From: Planctomycetota bacterium
GTDB lineage: Bacteria; Planctomycetota; Planctomycetia; Pirellulales; Pirellulaceae
Length of the DNA stretch: 64,000 nt
Reading direction: 5' to 3'
NCBI GenBank assembly: GCA_963204915.1
Contig: CAUJHS010000090.1
Location: 124,001 to 188,000, forward strand
The notes beneath the pieces were generated by a model that was not told the DNA's origin, searched no databases, and was given only the letters and a program-made list of their open reading frames with translations. This document shows positions 61,839 through 64,000 of this stretch, piece after piece. The first letter of the stretch is position 1. Each line of letters starts with the position of its first letter. The position numbers and the translations under genes are program-made.

Positions 61839-63482
61839 ATGAATACTGCCGCATGTCCCCAATGCCACGACGAGGTCACCATTCCCCCCAACGCGCCTCG
61901 CTCGGCGCAGGTGCGTTGCCCGTGGTGCCGCGAGGAATTTGAGCTTAGCGCGGTGCTGGATGCTCTCCCCCCCATGTTGGAGATCGTTAGCACTTCGCAT
62001 CGTTTCGCCGCGAGTGACGATACCGATGAAGGGTTTGCTCTGGCGGGGGGCGAAGATTTTGCCGCTTCCGAGCCCTCGGGCGCCAACGCACATGCTCCAG
62101 CGTTTGATTTCGCGGGAGGAGGCGGAACCGCCTCGGCAGCGCCAACAACCGCACGACCCCGCGCGGCCAAAGTCGCCACCTCGGGTCGGCCCAAACGAAA
62201 GGAGAAAAGCGTCGTTGCCGAGATGTTTAAGGTGGTCATCGGCGGCGTGGTCGGATTGATTCTCGCGCAGTTAATTCTGTGGTGGCTTCCCGATAAGTAC
62301 AAACGAGACCCGTTTGAGTTGGGTCCCGTCGTAAGCCAGTACGCGCCTTGGATCGTGCCTGCCATGTTCCACGCCAACGGCGGCGCTGCCACGAGCGATT
62401 CCAGTCGGGAAAGCAACCCTTCTCGCACGGTTGACACTTCCGGCGGGTCGCAAGTCGCTAGTAGCAGCCCAATTCCGGCAAATAGCGGAAACACGTCAGG
62501 CGGACATAATCTCGATGAAGCTTGGGCCAATAATCAAAGCCGCCAGCAAGCAGAAAATCAAGGCGCATTATTGGGAGCAGGATCGTCGCCCAATGAGTCC
62601 ACGCCAGCGGATCCTTTGGCGGCAGCGCCCACCGTACCGGAAAACCCCACGCTTGGGCAGGATCCCTTGGAAATTCCCGAGCCGGATTTGAGCCTCGCTC
62701 CAGGAATTGGTTCACCAGCGGAATCGGGTTCCAGCGTTCCCTTGGCAAGCGATCCGTTTGCTAGCGGAGCTGCAATGCCCGAAGCGGCGACGCCTCAACC
62801 TCCTTCGCCAGTTGATGCGGCAGATCAGGCCACGCCCGCCGAAACGCCGAACTCCACTCCGTCCGGAACTGCTGATTCGCCTGCGCCTGGCACGACTCAA
62901 AACGAGTCGGTTGGCGGTGTTCGAGACGCTCCTACGTTCAGCACCGAAGAAATTCGCGCGGCGTTAACTCAAGCACAGGCTGCGGAGAGCGTTTTTTTTA
63001 ATGCGGACACCGGAGCCGCGGAAAACGCGCAACGTGATTACTACGCGGCGTTAACCCGCCTGGCAGAGAAAATCACGTTTGCGGATCCGCAACAAGGTGA
63101 ATTGCAGGATCTTCAAGAGCAAGTACATGCTGCACTTTCACAAGGAAATGTTCGTGAACGCGCGAAAATGCTGATTTCTCTAGGGCCAGCCCGACTAAGT
63201 CTATCCAAAGATTCGCGACCCGACCAAGGAGTGGTTTTATTCGGGCGTATTCAGAGTGTCGAGCAACAAGGCAAATTATGGGAAACGCGTTTGGAAATGC
63301 CCGCTAGCGGGGGTCCAAACGTTATCCCCATTTTCGCGAGCGAGAAACCGTCGCACGATCCAGGCGCTACGGTCATCATTCTCGGCGCGATCGTTGATGA
63401 GCCCAGCCAGCACATTCCGGAGTATCGCGGCAGCTTGCCTTCCGTGGTTTGGTCGGGGCAGGCAGTTACGTTAACTCGGTAA
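61839..63482 (+). CDS. Zinc-ribbon single-pass membrane protein with long disordered region
   Basis: A 547-residue protein. The N-terminus has a zinc-ribbon: CPQCHDE...VRCPWCREEFEL (CXXC pairs at about 6-9 and 28-31). A Gly/Pro/Ala/Ser-rich linker is followed by a single transmembrane segment (VVIGGVVGLILAQLILWWLP, about 128-147). A long Pro/Ala/Ser/Glu-rich stretch (about 180-370) is probably disordered, and a C-terminal beta domain includes VVLFGRIQSVEQQGKLWETRLEMP and VIILGAIVDEPSQHIPEYRG. Such zinc-ribbon plus TM plus disordered layouts are common in planctomycetes. Function unknown. No clear ribosome-binding site before ATG 61839. Confidence 0.72.
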   Translation: MNTAACPQCHDEVTIPPNAPRSAQVRCPWCREEFELSAVLDALPPMLEIVSTSHRFAASDDTDEGFALAGGEDFAASEPSGANAHAPAFDFAGGGGTASAAPTTARPRAAKVATSGRPKRKEKSVVAEMFKVVIGGVVGLILAQLILWWLPDKYKRDPFELGPVVSQYAPWIVPAMFHANGGAATSDSSRESNPSRTVDTSGGSQVASSSPIPANSGNTSGGHNLDEAWANNQSRQQAENQGALLGAGSSPNESTPADPLAAAPTVPENPTLGQDPLEIPEPDLSLAPGIGSPAESGSSVPLASDPFASGAAMPEAATPQPPSPVDAADQATPAETPNSTPSGTADSPAPGTTQNESVGGVRDAPTFSTEEIRAALTQAQAAESVFFNADTGAAENAQRDYYAALTRLAEKITFADPQQGELQDLQEQVHAALSQGNVRERAKMLISLGPARLSLSKDSRPDQGVVLFGRIQSVEQQGKLWETRLEMPASGGPNVIPIFASEKPSHDPGATVIILGAIVDEPSQHIPEYRGSLPSVVWSGQAVTLTR

Positions 63483-63708
63483 CATAGAACGGCCGGTTTT
63501 CGCTTGACAGGCAAGGTCAAGCTTACAACCAGTTCGGCGTTCGCGTCATCCGGTCGCCGTCCGAGCCAGCAACACATCTGGTTCGCGGTTGCAGCGCCAA
63601 TTTCCGCCTCCTTGCCGCCGCACCACTATGTTAATGCTCATGGGCGCCGCTCGCCATTCTCATACTGGCCCAATCGCACAGAAAATACTTTCTCATCAGC
63701 CAATTGGA

Positions 63709-64000
63709 ATGGGCGCCACTGAATTGGCGCGGGCGATTCGCGAGGAGCGAATGACTTCGCGCGACGTCGTGGAAGCGTTTCTTGCACGTATCGAACAAGT
63801 CAATCCAGATCTAAACGCCGTTGTTTTCCCCCTATTTGACCAAGCGCGGCGTGAAGCCGACCTTGCCGACGCCGCACAACGCCGCGGTTCACTGCTCGGA
63901 CCGCTCCATGGTGTTCCTGTAACAATTAAGGAGTCTTTTCATGTGGCCGGAACGCCCTCGACGATTGGTTTGACGAGCCGCCGCCGCGAACTTTTGGACG
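63709..64000 (+). CDS. Amidase (GatA-like), partial at right edge
   Basis: The 97 codons to the window edge encode the N-terminus of an amidase-signature enzyme: TELARAIREERMTSRDVVEAFLARIEQVNPDLNAVV, then GPLHGVPVTIKESFHVAGTPSTIGL. The Lys in VTIKE is the catalytic Lys of the Ser-Ser-Lys triad; the rest of the signature lies beyond the edge. It could be GatA or a stand-alone amidase. The ATG at 63709 fits the family start; in-frame ATGs at 63634 and 63640 lie upstream with no better site. Confidence 0.85.
   Translation, partial: MGATELARAIREERMTSRDVVEAFLARIEQVNPDLNAVVFPLFDQARREADLADAAQRRGSLLGPLHGVPVTIKESFHVAGTPSTIGLTSRRRELLD

Noticed and set aside
1-64000. tRNA, rRNA, CRISPR, insertion sequence, prophage or attachment sites
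   Set aside because: No T-arm/acceptor pattern, repeat-spacer array, transposase, integrase or terminal inverted repeats were seen by eye; a tRNAscan-SE and ISfinder run would be the decisive check.

Overview
The window reads as a chromosome segment of a planctomycete, most likely of the Pirellulales type. The marker genes are the planctomycete-specific cytochrome and DUF1549/DUF1553 proteins (46848-55792), a tetrahydromethanopterin (H4MPT) biosynthesis operon (13343-18430), many secreted proteins of unknown function, 'TDAGL'-type leucine-rich repeats, and moderate GC content. Genes are densely packed on both strands. I saw no tRNA, rRNA, CRISPR array, insertion sequence or prophage. The order and genus are inferred from gene content only.

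Layout. 1-1739 (minus): an arsenite methyltransferase (ArsM) translationally coupled to a DUF692/MNIO enzyme that runs off the left edge. 1970-6447: a secreted protein, a sugar-lactone-oxidase-like flavoprotein and a BioF2/FemAB-like acetyltransferase. 6413-9698 (minus): an operon of RNase III, a PP-loop tRNA-thiolation-like protein and a YhiN-type flavoprotein. 10267-13187: a CobB-like protein without its catalytic residues, an orphan antitoxin-like protein and a secreted protein. 13343-18430: H4MPT operon (DHPS-like, pabB, pabA, DUF447, RFAP synthase). 18420-23636: GCS2-type ligase, LRR lipoprotein, small lipoprotein, membrane protein, Cys-rich secreted protein. 24053-27143: an S49-family lipoprotein lacking its catalytic dyad, a membrane protein and an HSL-type esterase.

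27278-31150 (minus) is the most interesting block. It is a four-gene unit of a PspA/Vipp1 (ESCRT-III superfamily) homologue, an AAA+ ATPase with an intact Walker/SRH core and an aromatic pore loop, a 97-residue protein and a membrane-anchored coiled-coil protein. The layout resembles an ESCRT-III plus Vps4 membrane-remodelling machine.

31813-46772 holds a DUF4190 protein, a MORN-like repeat protein, a Dabb protein, a GH81 beta-1,3-glucanase, an SGNH esterase, the conserved pair rny-ymdB, tilS, an MFS transporter and a glycerol-3-phosphate dehydrogenase. 46848-55792 (minus) is a three-gene planctomycete cluster (DUF1549/DUF1553, PPC-domain and PSCyt1-WD40 proteins). 56372-64000 carries an FKBP isomerase, a methyltransferase, two tandem PAP2 phosphatases, a TPR protein, a zinc-ribbon membrane protein and the start of an amidase gene.

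Functionally, pabA/pabB supply p-aminobenzoate, RFAP synthase joins it to PRPP, and the DHPS-like protein probably acts on the pterin side, so the 13-18 kb block is a self-contained source of the C1 carrier. The cell-envelope theme (PspA operon, PAP2 pair, lipoproteins, secreted repeat proteins) fits the complex membranes of Planctomycetes. Strong hairpin-plus-T terminators were found at 13264-13300, 23603-23645, 56154-56185 and 57084-57121.
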